Shown here: one piece after another, positions 1 through 7,729 of the stretch | Position numbering within the stretch: position 1 is the first letter of the stretch | Layout: each line of letters starts with the position of its first letter | Position numbers and translations under genes: made by a program | From: Streptomyces hiroshimensis | GTDB taxonomy: Bacteria; Actinomycetota; Actinomycetes; Streptomycetales; Streptomycetaceae | Assembly: GCF_014650335.1 (NCBI RefSeq) | Contig: NZ_BMUT01000025.1 | Span: forward strand, 1-33,553 | Direction of reading: 5' to 3' | DNA: 33,553 nt | The notes under the pieces: model-generated | Told to the model about the DNA's origin: nothing | What the model saw: the letters and a program-made list of their open reading frames with translations, nothing else | The model's database searches: none

Positions 1-56
1 AGCGCCTCCGCTTCGCTCCGGCGACTGAAACGAACGACTCCGCTGACGCTCCGTCG

Positions 57-158
57 AATTCCCGCGCAAGCGCGGGAATTAAATTCCGTAAACGGAATTC
101 TGAAAGGCAGTCAATTCGCGCAAGCGCGAATTGATGGATTTTCCGCAAGCGGAAAATC
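57..158. repeat. Telomere-like run of four palindromes
   Basis: Four near-perfect palindromes follow one another: 57-80 (11-base arms around AA), 82-99 (8-base arms around AA), 111-134 (11-base arms around AA) and 137-158 (10-base arms around AA). Three of them share the apex GCAAGC. As single strands each would fold to a short hairpin with a few-base loop. Tight clusters of palindromes are the hallmark of Streptomyces linear-replicon telomeres, whose 3' overhangs fold after replication. The arms are AT-rich (AATTCC, TTTTCC) against a GC-rich background, and the archetypal terminal palindrome I is not visible, so this would be a non-archetypal telomere, or its inner part if the true end lies just left of base 1. 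The helicase gene that follows and tap-tpg at 17-20 kb support a replicon end. Confidence 0.6.
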
Positions 159-561
159 TGGGCTGGCGGCAAGGGGAGGGTGCATCACGTGCGGGCCCGT
201 GTAGCGTCTGGGAATCCCGGCCACCATCCCCGTCACGAGACTGACGGACCATCGACCCGACAGGACACCGGACCCACCGCAGTGACGGGCTCCGCTACGC
301 TCCACCCGAACCCCACTCCCGTGCCCGAAACCCACACGATCACATGCGATGACACTCCGCCAGCATACACCTGCACACGTCACCATGGGCGCGAATCAGC
401 CAACCATCACTCTGGCGAACGAACCTGCCTCAAGAGGCATGCATCATGTGCTGCAGCTGTGTAGAGTCTGGTCATAGACACCACCCCCGGGCCGTCTCTA
501 CCGCTCCGGAACTTCCCTTTCTGATTGCTCGCCGCATTCCGCGAGAAGGAGTCTTCCCCCT
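159..561. other. Subtelomeric gap without a convincing gene
   Basis: About 400 bases between the palindromes and the helicase. Open frames of 90-94 codons exist on both strands but have no ribosome site and an amino-acid composition like random high-GC sequence. An AAGGAG ribosome site at 546-551 belongs to the helicase gene downstream. Confidence 0.5.
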
Positions 562-2967
562 GTGGTCATGAAGAGAAGCGACCTGCGCCCGCATCAGATC
601 GAAACCATCGACGCGATTAAGCGCGGCCTTGACGTGCCTCCCGGAGGCATCCCTGTCAACGGCCTGCGCGGGCAGGTGATTTCCGCGTGCGGTACCGGAA
701 AGACGATCACGGCGGCTTTCGCTGCTCGCGAGATGGTGCCGCGGGGCCGGACCCTGATCCTGGTGCCGACGCTGGACCTCCTGGCGCAGACGGTCAAGGA
801 GTGGCACCGGGTCGGGCACCGAGGGCCGGCGGTTGCCGTGTGCTCTCTCCAAGACGACCCGGACCTGTGGAACCTCAAGGTCCGGTGCACCACCAACCCC
901 GTCCGGCTGGCCATGTGGCACGCCGCAGGCCCAGTCACCATCTACGCCACCTACGCGTCCCTGCCGGTGCTCGCGGAGGCCTTCGAGGGCGTGTACGGAC
1001 AGCAGCTCGACCCGCTCGACCTCGTGGTCGTGGACGAAGCGCACCGGACGTCCGGATCACTGGGGAAGGCCTGGGCGGACATCCACAAGCAGCACGTCAT
1101 CCCGGCCGCGCGCCGGCTGTACCTGACGGCTACCCCGAGGATCTGGCAGGAACGGCCCGCGCACTGGGAGGTGCGCGAGGGGGCCCGGGACGCGCTGCCG
1201 GAGGAGATGGCCGCGTCCATGGACGACGAGGAGATCTTCGGCCCTGTCCTCTACAAGCTCAGTCTTGCGTCGGCGGTCGCCCGGGGCCTGCTCGCGCGGT
1301 ATCAGATCATCGTTGTGGAGCTCCAGGACCCCGAGGTCACGCCCGAGCGGCTCATGGGTGAGGAGCGGCACGGGGAGCAGGTGCGCGGGGAGCGGCTCGG
1401 CGCGCTCCATGCTGCGCTGCTGCGGACGATGGCGGAGCACCGGCTGAACACCTGCATCACGTTCCATCACCGGACCATAGAGGCGCAGGCGTACGCGGAA
1501 GGCCTTCCGCGGGTCGCGGCGAAGCTCCACGCGGACCAGCCGGAGATGTACCCGGCGCGCGTCTGGGCGGACTGGCTGTGCGGCGAGCACGACCCCGCGC
1601 GTCGGCGGGAGGTACTGGGCGGTTTCGGCACTACCGCGCGGCGGGCCGTGCTTTCGAACTGCCGCGTCCTGGGCGAAGGCGTCGACATCAGAGCGGTGGA
1701 CTCCGTGGCCCTGCTCGACCCGAAGGGCGCGCCGCACGACATCGTCCAGGCCATCGGGCGGGCCCTGCGACAAAAGCCCGGGGAGGGGAAACTGGCCTCT
1801 TTGTTGGTGCCGGTATTCCTCCAGCCCGGGGAACAGCCGGAGGATATGTTCACCTCTGGTTCGTATAGGCCTTTGGTGCGCACCCTTGAAGGATTGCGTG
1901 CACATGATGAAGAGGCCATTGAGTTGCTCGCTATTCCACAGGAACCGCAGAAAGACGTCGCGCAGCCCTCTGTGAACATCGGCGCCGCACCCGAAGAAGG
2001 CAAGGAGGAGTCGCGTCTACTGCTACGTTTTGCGGCTCCGCGTGACCCGGTGATGGTCGCTCAATGGGTGTCCTTCAACGTGATCGACACCGAGCGACAG
2101 GACTGGGCCCGCGGCTGGGCGAAGCTCAAAGCGTTCACGGAACGTGAGGGGCACGCCCGCGTGCCGTACGGGCATAAAGAGGGAGCAACACCCCTGGGGC
2201 AATGGGTCGCAGAACAGCGGCGGGCGTACGGGGCCGGGCAGATGACCGGGATCCGGGCACGTCGGCTGGAGAAACTCGGCATGGTGTGGTCGATGGCGGA
2301 CGAGCGCTTCCAGGAGAACCTCGAAGCCGCACGAGCGTACTTCGCCGAGCACTGGACGCTGTGCGCCCCACGGACCGCCACCTCACTCGACCGGCCGATC
2401 GGACAGTGGCTGTCCAACCTCCGCCGCCCCGGCGCACTCGACGGACACCCCGAATGGGAGCAGGCACTACGCGAGGTCGACGAGGACTGGAACCCGGCAT
2501 GGCCGGCGGACTGGCAGCGGCACTACGCGGCCGTACGCGAACTCCTCGCAGAAGAGGACGCCGCACCGGCCGACGTCCTGCCCGGCGTCACCGTGCACGG
2601 GATGAACGTCGGCCGGTGGCTGGCACGGCAACGCCAGCACACCGTCTGGCAAGGGCTGACGGACGGACAGCGCGAACGCATGCAGCGCCTGGGCATCGCG
2701 CCACTGCCCCCCGAGCAAGCGCCCGCCAAGCCGTCCAGGAGCGCCTCCGGGGCGTTCGAGCGGGGCGTTGCCGCCCTGGTGCAGTACAAGGCCCGCACGG
2801 GCTCTGTGACCGTCCCCAGAGGGCACGTAGAGACGATCGCGATCGACGACCAGGAACACCCTGTACGACTCGGGGCATTTCTCTCGAACGCAAAATCGAG
2901 GCGCGCCGGCCTCACCGCGGAGAAGAGGAAGGCATTCGCGGATCTTGGGCTTGACTGGGCCGTCTGA
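562..2967 (+). CDS. DEAH-box helicase with four helicase-associated (HA) repeats, telomere-proximal type
   Basis: An 801-residue superfamily 2 helicase. Walker A is ACGTGKT (about residues 42-48), Walker B is VVVDEAH (about 156-161), motif III is LTATP (about 188) and motif VI is QAIGRALRQ (about 396). The C-terminal 290 residues hold four Trp-rich helicase-associated repeats (starting near 515, 590, 655 and 725), each with a pattern like LGQWVAEQRR, GQWLSNLRR or VGRWLARQR. Such helicases are commonly the first gene inward from Streptomyces telomeres; TtrA-type proteins there have been linked to conjugal transfer. GTG at 562 is chosen because AAGGAG (546-551) lies 10 bases before it; ATG 568 is the alternative. 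The closeness to the palindromes at 57-158 fits a replicon-end role, perhaps DNA unwinding in transfer or end replication. The helicase family is certain; the end-specific role is inferred. Confidence 0.9.
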   Translation: MVMKRSDLRPHQIETIDAIKRGLDVPPGGIPVNGLRGQVISACGTGKTITAAFAAREMVPRGRTLILVPTLDLLAQTVKEWHRVGHRGPAVAVCSLQDDPDLWNLKVRCTTNPVRLAMWHAAGPVTIYATYASLPVLAEAFEGVYGQQLDPLDLVVVDEAHRTSGSLGKAWADIHKQHVIPAARRLYLTATPRIWQERPAHWEVREGARDALPEEMAASMDDEEIFGPVLYKLSLASAVARGLLARYQIIVVELQDPEVTPERLMGEERHGEQVRGERLGALHAALLRTMAEHRLNTCITFHHRTIEAQAYAEGLPRVAAKLHADQPEMYPARVWADWLCGEHDPARRREVLGGFGTTARRAVLSNCRVLGEGVDIRAVDSVALLDPKGAPHDIVQAIGRALRQKPGEGKLASLLVPVFLQPGEQPEDMFTSGSYRPLVRTLEGLRAHDEEAIELLAIPQEPQKDVAQPSVNIGAAPEEGKEESRLLLRFAAPRDPVMVAQWVSFNVIDTERQDWARGWAKLKAFTEREGHARVPYGHKEGATPLGQWVAEQRRAYGAGQMTGIRARRLEKLGMVWSMADERFQENLEAARAYFAEHWTLCAPRTATSLDRPIGQWLSNLRRPGALDGHPEWEQALREVDEDWNPAWPADWQRHYAAVRELLAEEDAAPADVLPGVTVHGMNVGRWLARQRQHTVWQGLTDGQRERMQRLGIAPLPPEQAPAKPSRSASGAFERGVAALVQYKARTGSVTVPRGHVETIAIDDQEHPVRLGAFLSNAKSRRAGLTAEKRKAFADLGLDWAV

Positions 2968-3075
2968 TCCCGGGGGGCGGTGCCCCAAGGGTCTCTCCTC
3001 GGGGCATCAGCACGTGGGGTTTCCTGCACCGACAACGACACGACGCCGAACGACGACCGCGGCCAGCCCGGTGCG

Positions 3076-3330
3076 TCAGCCACCGATGGCGCGCAGGTAC
3101 GCCAACGTTTCCCTGGCCGCCTGCTCGTTGCCGTCCTCCCCCGCCGCCTCCGCCAGGCGCTCCAGCTCTTCCAACAGGCCGGCGATGGCGCCAAGGACGA
3201 CCACGGGCACCGGGACGGTCTGGACAGCGGCCAGGGCCGCGCGGGCACGGGCGGCCGGCGACTGCAGGTCGGTGTCACCCTCGGCGGGGATCAGGGCACG
3301 ACGAGCACGCCCCAGACCAGGCACAGGCAC
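3076..3330 (-). CDS. Small hypothetical protein, N-terminus uncertain
   Basis: Up to 84 residues with a plausible amphipathic helix-rich C-terminal half (VVLGAIAGLLEELERL and RETLAYLRAIGG). No known domain. A better start may be a GTG near 3357 in another frame, with one base missing around 3276-3300, because a related start region at 16307-16410 reads GTG AGC ACC into the matching sequence. If so the gene is frameshifted here. It is convergent with the helicase gene ending at 2967. Confidence 0.35.
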   Translation of the reverse strand: MPVPGLGRARRALIPAEGDTDLQSPAARARAALAAVQTVPVPVVVLGAIAGLLEELERLAEAAGEDGNEQAARETLAYLRAIGG

Positions 3331-3357
3331 AGGCGGGGGCGGGGCTCGGGATGCTCA
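3227..3357. repeat. Diverged repeat, copy A (matches 16307-16410)
   Basis: This stretch and 16307-16410 share long blocks in the same orientation, for example GCGCGGGCACGGGC, GCCGGCGAC, GGTGTCACC/CGTGTCACC and GGCGGGGATCAGGGC, ending at a TGCTCACC that would be the GTGAGC start on the minus strand. Copy A has about 33 extra bases (3300-3335). The simplest reading is two paralogous 5' gene ends, of which only copy A keeps a downstream coding part. Confidence 0.55.
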
Positions 3358-3482
3358 CCTGCGCAGTCTCCCGCCCGGCCCTGCCCGGTCGGCGGCTGGG
3401 GGGGGCGGCCGGCATCGCGGGGCGCCGGGCAGGGTAGCCGTGGGCGAGAGAGCAACCGGCCCAGGGCCGGGGCGGAGGAGCC

Positions 3483-4007
3483 ATGGCCAGGGTGAGGGCG
3501 TTCGGTCCGGGGGACACGGAGCGGCAGCGCCAGGACTTCCTGGCCGGTACCGTCCCCGCGGCCCGGGCCGCAGTCACCGTCCCCGAAACGGGTCCCGGGT
3601 CGCGGCTGGGCCTGCTGTTCATGGTGTTCCTCCATGAGGACCGGCGTACCTTCGGCCCGGCCCCGGCCCCGGCCATCCGGGACGCGTTCGGACTCCTGGA
3701 GCACCACGGCGGACTTGCGCTGGCCCGGAACCTGGACGCCGGCGCAGCGTGGGCCGGACTCGGCGGCCCTGGTCCCCTGGTCAAACTCAAGATCGAATTC
3801 GCTGCTCCGGTGCGCGGGCCGGCTGCAGTGATGCTGGACGGGAGCCGGCATGCTCACCTGTGGCAGCACATCGCCGGGGGCGGGTTGATGGCCCTGACAT
3901 CACGGGAACGCATCGCCCAGGCGACCACGGGCACGGCCGCTTCCTTCGCCTCCGTGATGGCGGGTTCGGTCCTGCTTGGCCGCCAAGACCTCGCCGGCCG
4001 GCGCTGA
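3483..4007 (+). CDS. Hypothetical protein, 3' end overlapped by IS110 remnant
   Basis: A 174-residue frame with a good ribosome site (GGAGGAG at about 3473-3480) before ATG 3483. No family recognised. The sequence has ordinary Streptomyces codon bias and a mixed alpha/beta look, with a segment LGLLFMVFLHEDRR near residue 42 and KLKIEFAAPVRG near 101. The last dozen residues merge into sequence that in the next frame starts the transposase remnant at about 3988, so the native C-terminus was probably lost by that insertion. Function unknown. Confidence 0.5.
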   Translation: MARVRAFGPGDTERQRQDFLAGTVPAARAAVTVPETGPGSRLGLLFMVFLHEDRRTFGPAPAPAIRDAFGLLEHHGGLALARNLDAGAAWAGLGGPGPLVKLKIEFAAPVRGPAAVMLDGSRHAHLWQHIAGGGLMALTSRERIAQATTGTAASFASVMAGSVLLGRQDLAGRR

Positions 4008-4465
4008 TGACCTCGCCGAGGCCGCCGAAGCCGCCTTCCGGCAGCACAAAGACGCCGAGATCATCATGAGCTTCCCCGGCCTGGGCCCCCTGCTCGGCGC
4101 CCGAGTGCTGGCCGAGATCGGTGACGACAAAAAGCGGTTCGCCGACGCCCGTGTGCTGAAGGCATACGCCGGGTCGGCGCCCATCACCCGCGCCTCCGGC
4201 AAGAAACGCTACGCCGGACGCCGCCACGGCAAGAACGACCGCCTTCTCCATGCCGGCTGCCTCTGGGCGTTCGCCTCCCTGTGGAACTCTCCCGGAGCAA
4301 ACGCCCATGACCAGCGCCGACGGGAGCGCGGCGAATGGCACGACGCATCAGCCCTGCGCGACCTCTTCAGCCGTATGCTCGGCCAGCTCTTCCACTTCCT
4401 GAAGAACCCGTGCCCTGCTCGATGAAGGGACCGCTTTCCCCACCGTCCTGGCGGCTGTTGCTTGA
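3988..4465 (+). pseudogene. IS110-family transposase, C-terminal fragment with frameshift
   Basis: The translation from about 3995 carries the Transposase_20 signature region of IS110 elements: PGLGPLLGARVLAEIGDD, KAYAGSAPITRASGKK and a later LRDLFSRMLGQLFH. Whole transposases have about 400 residues, and the N-terminal RuvC-like DEDD catalytic half is absent. Near 4410 the frame must shift by one base to continue as LLDEGTAFPTVLAAVA with a stop at 4463-4465, which fits the usual C-terminus. The element is therefore truncated and frameshifted, hence dead. IS110 elements lack long terminal repeats, so the right end cannot be fixed exactly. Confidence 0.75.
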
Positions 4466-4930
4466 TACCTTCACGGCGTGGGGTGTCTGACGAGAACGCC
4501 GGTTCGCCCGACAGCCTCGGGTCACCGCGCCAGTCCGACGGCAAGACAGCTTCCGATGCCGGCACAGCCTTCACCGCGCCGTTCATCGACCGTCCGCCGA
4601 GGAGCTCGACCGGCTTTCCGCCCCGGCCTCCGATCTGCCTACCGGGGAGCCTCGTCGGCTCAGTTTGTGCCTGCGGGCAGTCGGGGGCTGGTCGTGCAGC
4701 TCCCCGCGCTCCTTACGGGCGCGCTCTCGCGGGAACCAGGCCCAGCTGGAGGTTCCCCGCGGCTGCCGGCGCGTACTGCGACGGCCATCGCATCGCAGCC
4801 GCCGCTCTCTGCTTCCTGCCCCTCCCCGGTGCGAACACGCCTCCCAAGTGGCGCTGCTGACAACGCGTCAACGCGTTCCGGCTCCGATCGTCACGCCGTC
4901 CCAAGATCAGCCGACGGTATATTTAAATAT
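4466..4930. other. Intergenic gap before the POT transporter
   Basis: An open frame continues upstream from the transporter through this gap, but its translation is Arg/Pro/Ser-rich and unlike any transporter N-terminus. The stretch holds the short intergenic repeat at 4667-4733 and an AT-rich segment (4918-4930) just before the transporter start, which is likely promoter or start-region DNA. Nothing else is supported. Confidence 0.5.
4667..4733. repeat. Streptomyces-type short intergenic repeat
   Basis: The block built from CTGCGGGCAG, GGGCTGGTCGTGCAG, TCCCCGCG and CTCCTTACGGGCGC resembles a short dispersed intergenic sequence seen in many Streptomyces genomes next to gene ends (GGCTGGTCGCGCAGTTCCCC-like). 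One copy only in this window. The assignment is from memory of the motif, not a search. Confidence 0.4.
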
Positions 4931-6445
4931 GTGAGCGACTCTATAGATATGCGTAATATGGGTGCCGACGACCGTGCGCGGCATCCCCGTGGCCTGACCA
5001 CCCTCGTTCTCACCGAACTATGGGAACGCTTCAGCCTGTACGGCATGGCGGCGATCCTCGTGACGTTCCTGGCCGCGAGTCCCGCCTCCGAGGGCATGGG
5101 GCTGAGCGCGGGGACCGCCGAGGCGGTCGAGGGCGTCTACATGGCGATGATCTCGTTGCTCGCCCTGCCGGGCGGGTGGCTGGCCGACCGCGTGCTCGGC
5201 GCCCGCCGCGCCGTGCTGTACGGCGGCCTGGTGATCATGGCCGGGCACACCGCCATGGCGATCCCGGGCAACCTGGGTGTCTGGCCCGGCCTCGTACTGA
5301 TCACCGTGGGCACCGGGCTGCTCAAGCCGAACATCTCGGCCATGGTCGGCCGCCTCTACGCGGCCGGTGACGAGCAACGCCGTGACGCGGGCTACTCCCT
5401 GTTCTACATGGGCATCAACATCGGTGGCACGCTCTCGCCGCTGCTGGTCGGATACCTCGGGGAAGAAGTCAGCTGGCATGCGGGATTCGGGGCCGCGGCC
5501 ATCGGCATGGCCATCGGCCTGATCCAGTACGCCGCCGGCGGGCGCCACTTCCCCGACGCCGAAGACCGCCCCTGCCAGCCCCTCACCGCCGGGGAACGCC
5601 GCCGCGCACTGCGCGCCACCCTCGGTACGCTGAGCGCCGTCGCCCTGCTCTTCGCCGTCTGCGGCCTGTGCGGCGCCCTGGACATCGACGCCATCACCTT
5701 CGGCCTGACGATCGTCGCCGTGATCGTCCCCGCCGCCTACCTCGCCCTCATGCTCCGCAGCCCCAAGATCACGGCCCAGGAACGGGCCCGCCTGAAGTCG
5801 TACGTCTGGCTCTTCGCTGCCGCCACCGTCTTCTGGATGATCTACGACCAGTTCGGCAGCGAACTCAACCTGTTCGCGGCGGAGAAGACCGACCGCCACA
5901 TCCTCGGCTGGGAGGTCCCCGCCAGCTGGATGCAGTGCCTGCCCTCTTTCTTCGTCATCCTCCTGGCGCCCCTGTTCGCCGCCTTCTGGACGCGGCGCGG
6001 CCGGAGCATGCCCACCCCGCTGAAGTTCGGCCTGGCCCTGATCCTTGTGGGAGCCTCGTTCTTCGTCATGGCCGCGGCCTCGAGCATCGCCTCCGGCGGC
6101 GTCAAGGTCGCCGTCTTCTGGCTGATCGGCACCTACCTTCTCCAGGTCACCGGCGAGCTGTTCCTCAGCCCCGTCGGACTGTCGGTCACCACCCGTCTCG
6201 CGCCCAAGGCGTTCGCCAACCAGATGATGGGAGTGTGGTTCCTGGCGGCCGCGACCGGCGACGCCATCGGCGGCCAACTGCCCCGCATCGGCCAGTCCGT
6301 ACTGTCACAAAGCAACAACTTCCTGTGGCAGGGCGCACTGGCCCTCGTCGTCGGCGGCGCGCTGATCCGGTACACCCGCAAGCTCAGCGCGGTCATGGAC
6401 GAGCAGACCGCGACGACACAGGAGGTGACCGTGGCTGCCGCGTAA
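4931..6445 (+). CDS. Proton-dependent oligopeptide transporter (POT/PTR2 family)
   Basis: About 504 residues, normal for the family. The N-terminal ExxER motif appears as ELWERFSLYG after HPRGLTTLVLT, and the PTR2 signature as FYMGINIGGTLSPLLVGYLGE, with roughly 14 hydrophobic segments. These proteins take up di- and tripeptides, and some nitrate or drugs, with protons across the plasma membrane. GTG 4931 gives the usual short leader of about 17 residues before HPRGL; ATG 4949 or 4958 are alternatives. No clear purine-rich ribosome site is present, and an AT-rich TATATTTAAATAT lies directly upstream. TATAGAT at 4943 looks like a -10 box but would lie inside the gene for the GTG start. The gene stands alone, convergent with the XRE regulator. 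Confidence 0.88.
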   Translation: MSDSIDMRNMGADDRARHPRGLTTLVLTELWERFSLYGMAAILVTFLAASPASEGMGLSAGTAEAVEGVYMAMISLLALPGGWLADRVLGARRAVLYGGLVIMAGHTAMAIPGNLGVWPGLVLITVGTGLLKPNISAMVGRLYAAGDEQRRDAGYSLFYMGINIGGTLSPLLVGYLGEEVSWHAGFGAAAIGMAIGLIQYAAGGRHFPDAEDRPCQPLTAGERRRALRATLGTLSAVALLFAVCGLCGALDIDAITFGLTIVAVIVPAAYLALMLRSPKITAQERARLKSYVWLFAAATVFWMIYDQFGSELNLFAAEKTDRHILGWEVPASWMQCLPSFFVILLAPLFAAFWTRRGRSMPTPLKFGLALILVGASFFVMAAASSIASGGVKVAVFWLIGTYLLQVTGELFLSPVGLSVTTRLAPKAFANQMMGVWFLAAATGDAIGGQLPRIGQSVLSQSNNFLWQGALALVVGGALIRYTRKLSAVMDEQTATTQEVTVAAA

Positions 6446-6520
6446 GAACGCGCACTGCAGGGTCTTGCAGCCCCGCCGCACGCCCCGTTCACCTCGGCCA
6501 CGCACCTGGACCAGGTGCCG

Positions 6521-6547
6521 GCCGATCCGGTGCGGAGCCGGATCGGC
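6521..6547. terminator. Hairpin terminator between convergent genes
   Basis: Perfect 10-base arms GCCGATCCGG (6521-6530) and CCGGATCGGC (6538-6547) with a 7-base loop. It lies between the POT gene ending at 6445 and the regulator ending at 6717, so it can serve both. There is no U-tract, as is common in high-GC actinobacteria. Confidence 0.55.
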
Positions 6548-6716
6548 AACCGGAGGCAGCGGTGCCCCGCCTTCCGACGAGACTTGACGCGACCTGACGA
6601 GACTCAGGGAACGCACGTCGCGTGTGGGGCCCCGGCTCCGCACACGGCCGGCTTCCGGCGGGAAACCTGCCCGGAAGCGCATGGCGACCCTCGCCGCCGT
6701 CTACGACGCTGACCCC

Positions 6717-7625
6717 TCAGCCCGCCCCGGTGCCCGCACCGCTGGACGCCTCGGCACGGGCGGCCCCGGGTCTGCGCTGACCGGCGACCTGGGTGGACAA
6801 CAGGCGCAGCGCGTCGGCCGAGGCGGTGTCGTGGGGTGTGTAGACCTCCAGCCGGTGGTCGGGGCTCTCGGGCTGGAGCCACACTTGATAGTCGATGCCG
6901 ACGTCGCCGATCGTCGGGTGCTGCAGGTGCATGGTGCCCACGGTGCAGTCCGCGACGTCGCCCTTGGCCCACAGCCTGGCGAAGTCCCGGCTGCGCATGG
7001 CGAGTTCGCCGATCAGTTCGGCCAGCCGGGCGTCGGTGGGATACCGGCCCGCGGTGAGGCGCAGGTAGGCGACGTGGATGAGGGCGAGTTCCTCCCAGTT
7101 CCGGTGAAGGTCCCGGGTGAGGGGGTCGAGGAAGAACATCCGGGGGATGGACGGCCGTCGCGCCCGGTCGTGGGGCGCCTCGAAGCCGGTGTGTTCGGCG
7201 ACGAGGGCGTGTCCGGTGCGGTTCCAGGCCAGCACGTCGCCGCGGCGGCCGAGCACGACGGCCGGCGTGCTGTCTCCCAGGGACGCCAGGAGCGAGAGCA
7301 CCCGTTGATGCGGCCTTTCCGGGCGGGGACGGACCAGGCGTGTTGTGGCGGGCCGGCGGGAGAGGTTGTGCAGGTGGGCTGTCTCGGACGGATCGAGCCG
7401 GAGCACACCGGCGAGCGCATCGAGGACCTGCCGGGAGGCAGTGCCGGCCTGGCCTTGCTCCAGTCGCGTGTAATAGCCCGCGCTCACGCCGGCGAGCTGG
7501 GCGAGCTCCTCGCGGCGCAGGCCCGGTACCCGGCGGGCGGTGCCGTAGGTGCGCAGTCCGACGTCGGCAGGCGTGACCCGGTCGCGGCGGGTCTTGAGAT
7601 AGGTCCCGAGGCTCTCCAGTTCCAT
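6717..7625 (-). CDS. XRE-family regulator with MmyB-like ligand-binding domain
   Basis: 302 residues. The N-terminus (LKTRRDRVTPADVGL, then RRVPGLRREELAQLAGVS and YYTRLEQG, residues 10-60) is the helix-turn-helix typical of this large Streptomyces group. Residues of about 110-280 match the MmyB-like (PAS-like) ligand-binding domain, with WNRTGHAL and RMFFLDP. ATG 7625 is chosen because it starts the conserved domain correctly; the frame stays open upstream but the extra residues are not protein-like. It is divergent from the DHA2 exporter (104 bases apart). Regulators of this class usually control the adjacent gene, so ligand-responsive control of the exporter is likely. The Ser/Gly/Ala-rich tail is probably disordered. 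Confidence 0.88.
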   Translation of the reverse strand: MELESLGTYLKTRRDRVTPADVGLRTYGTARRVPGLRREELAQLAGVSAGYYTRLEQGQAGTASRQVLDALAGVLRLDPSETAHLHNLSRRPATTRLVRPRPERPHQRVLSLLASLGDSTPAVVLGRRGDVLAWNRTGHALVAEHTGFEAPHDRARRPSIPRMFFLDPLTRDLHRNWEELALIHVAYLRLTAGRYPTDARLAELIGELAMRSRDFARLWAKGDVADCTVGTMHLQHPTIGDVGIDYQVWLQPESPDHRLEVYTPHDTASADALRLLSTQVAGQRRPGAARAEASSGAGTGAG

Positions 7626-7729
7626 GGCTCCGAGCGTAGGTGCCGGGGTCCGTTCCCGGGTGTCCCTGCGAGGTGTACCCATGATGCGGGGATGGCTGCC
7701 GGGCGGGCCGGTACCGCACCGTCGGGTGC
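7626..7729. promoter_or_regulatory. Divergent promoter region, XRE regulator / DHA2 exporter
   Basis: The 104 bases between the two divergent starts must hold both promoters and, by family habit, the operator. No strong -35/-10 pair or clean inverted repeat could be picked out by eye. The exporter ATG at 7730 has only a weak ribosome site. Confidence 0.4.

Noticed and set aside
1..56. Possible further telomeric hairpins before the palindrome run
   Set aside because: The segments around 2-23 and 36-55 have only short, imperfect self-complementarity, not comparable to the palindromes from 57 on.
221..240. CCATCCCCGTCACGAG resembles part of a type I-E CRISPR repeat
   Set aside because: Single occurrence with no second unit about 60 bases away; taken as chance.
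4478..4930. N-terminal extension of the POT transporter
   Set aside because: The upstream residues are Arg/Pro/Ser-rich and no transporter of this family carries such a leader.
5018..6277. 419-codon minus-strand open frame
   Set aside because: Shadow of the POT transporter; composition is Gly/Glu/His-rich and has no family resemblance.
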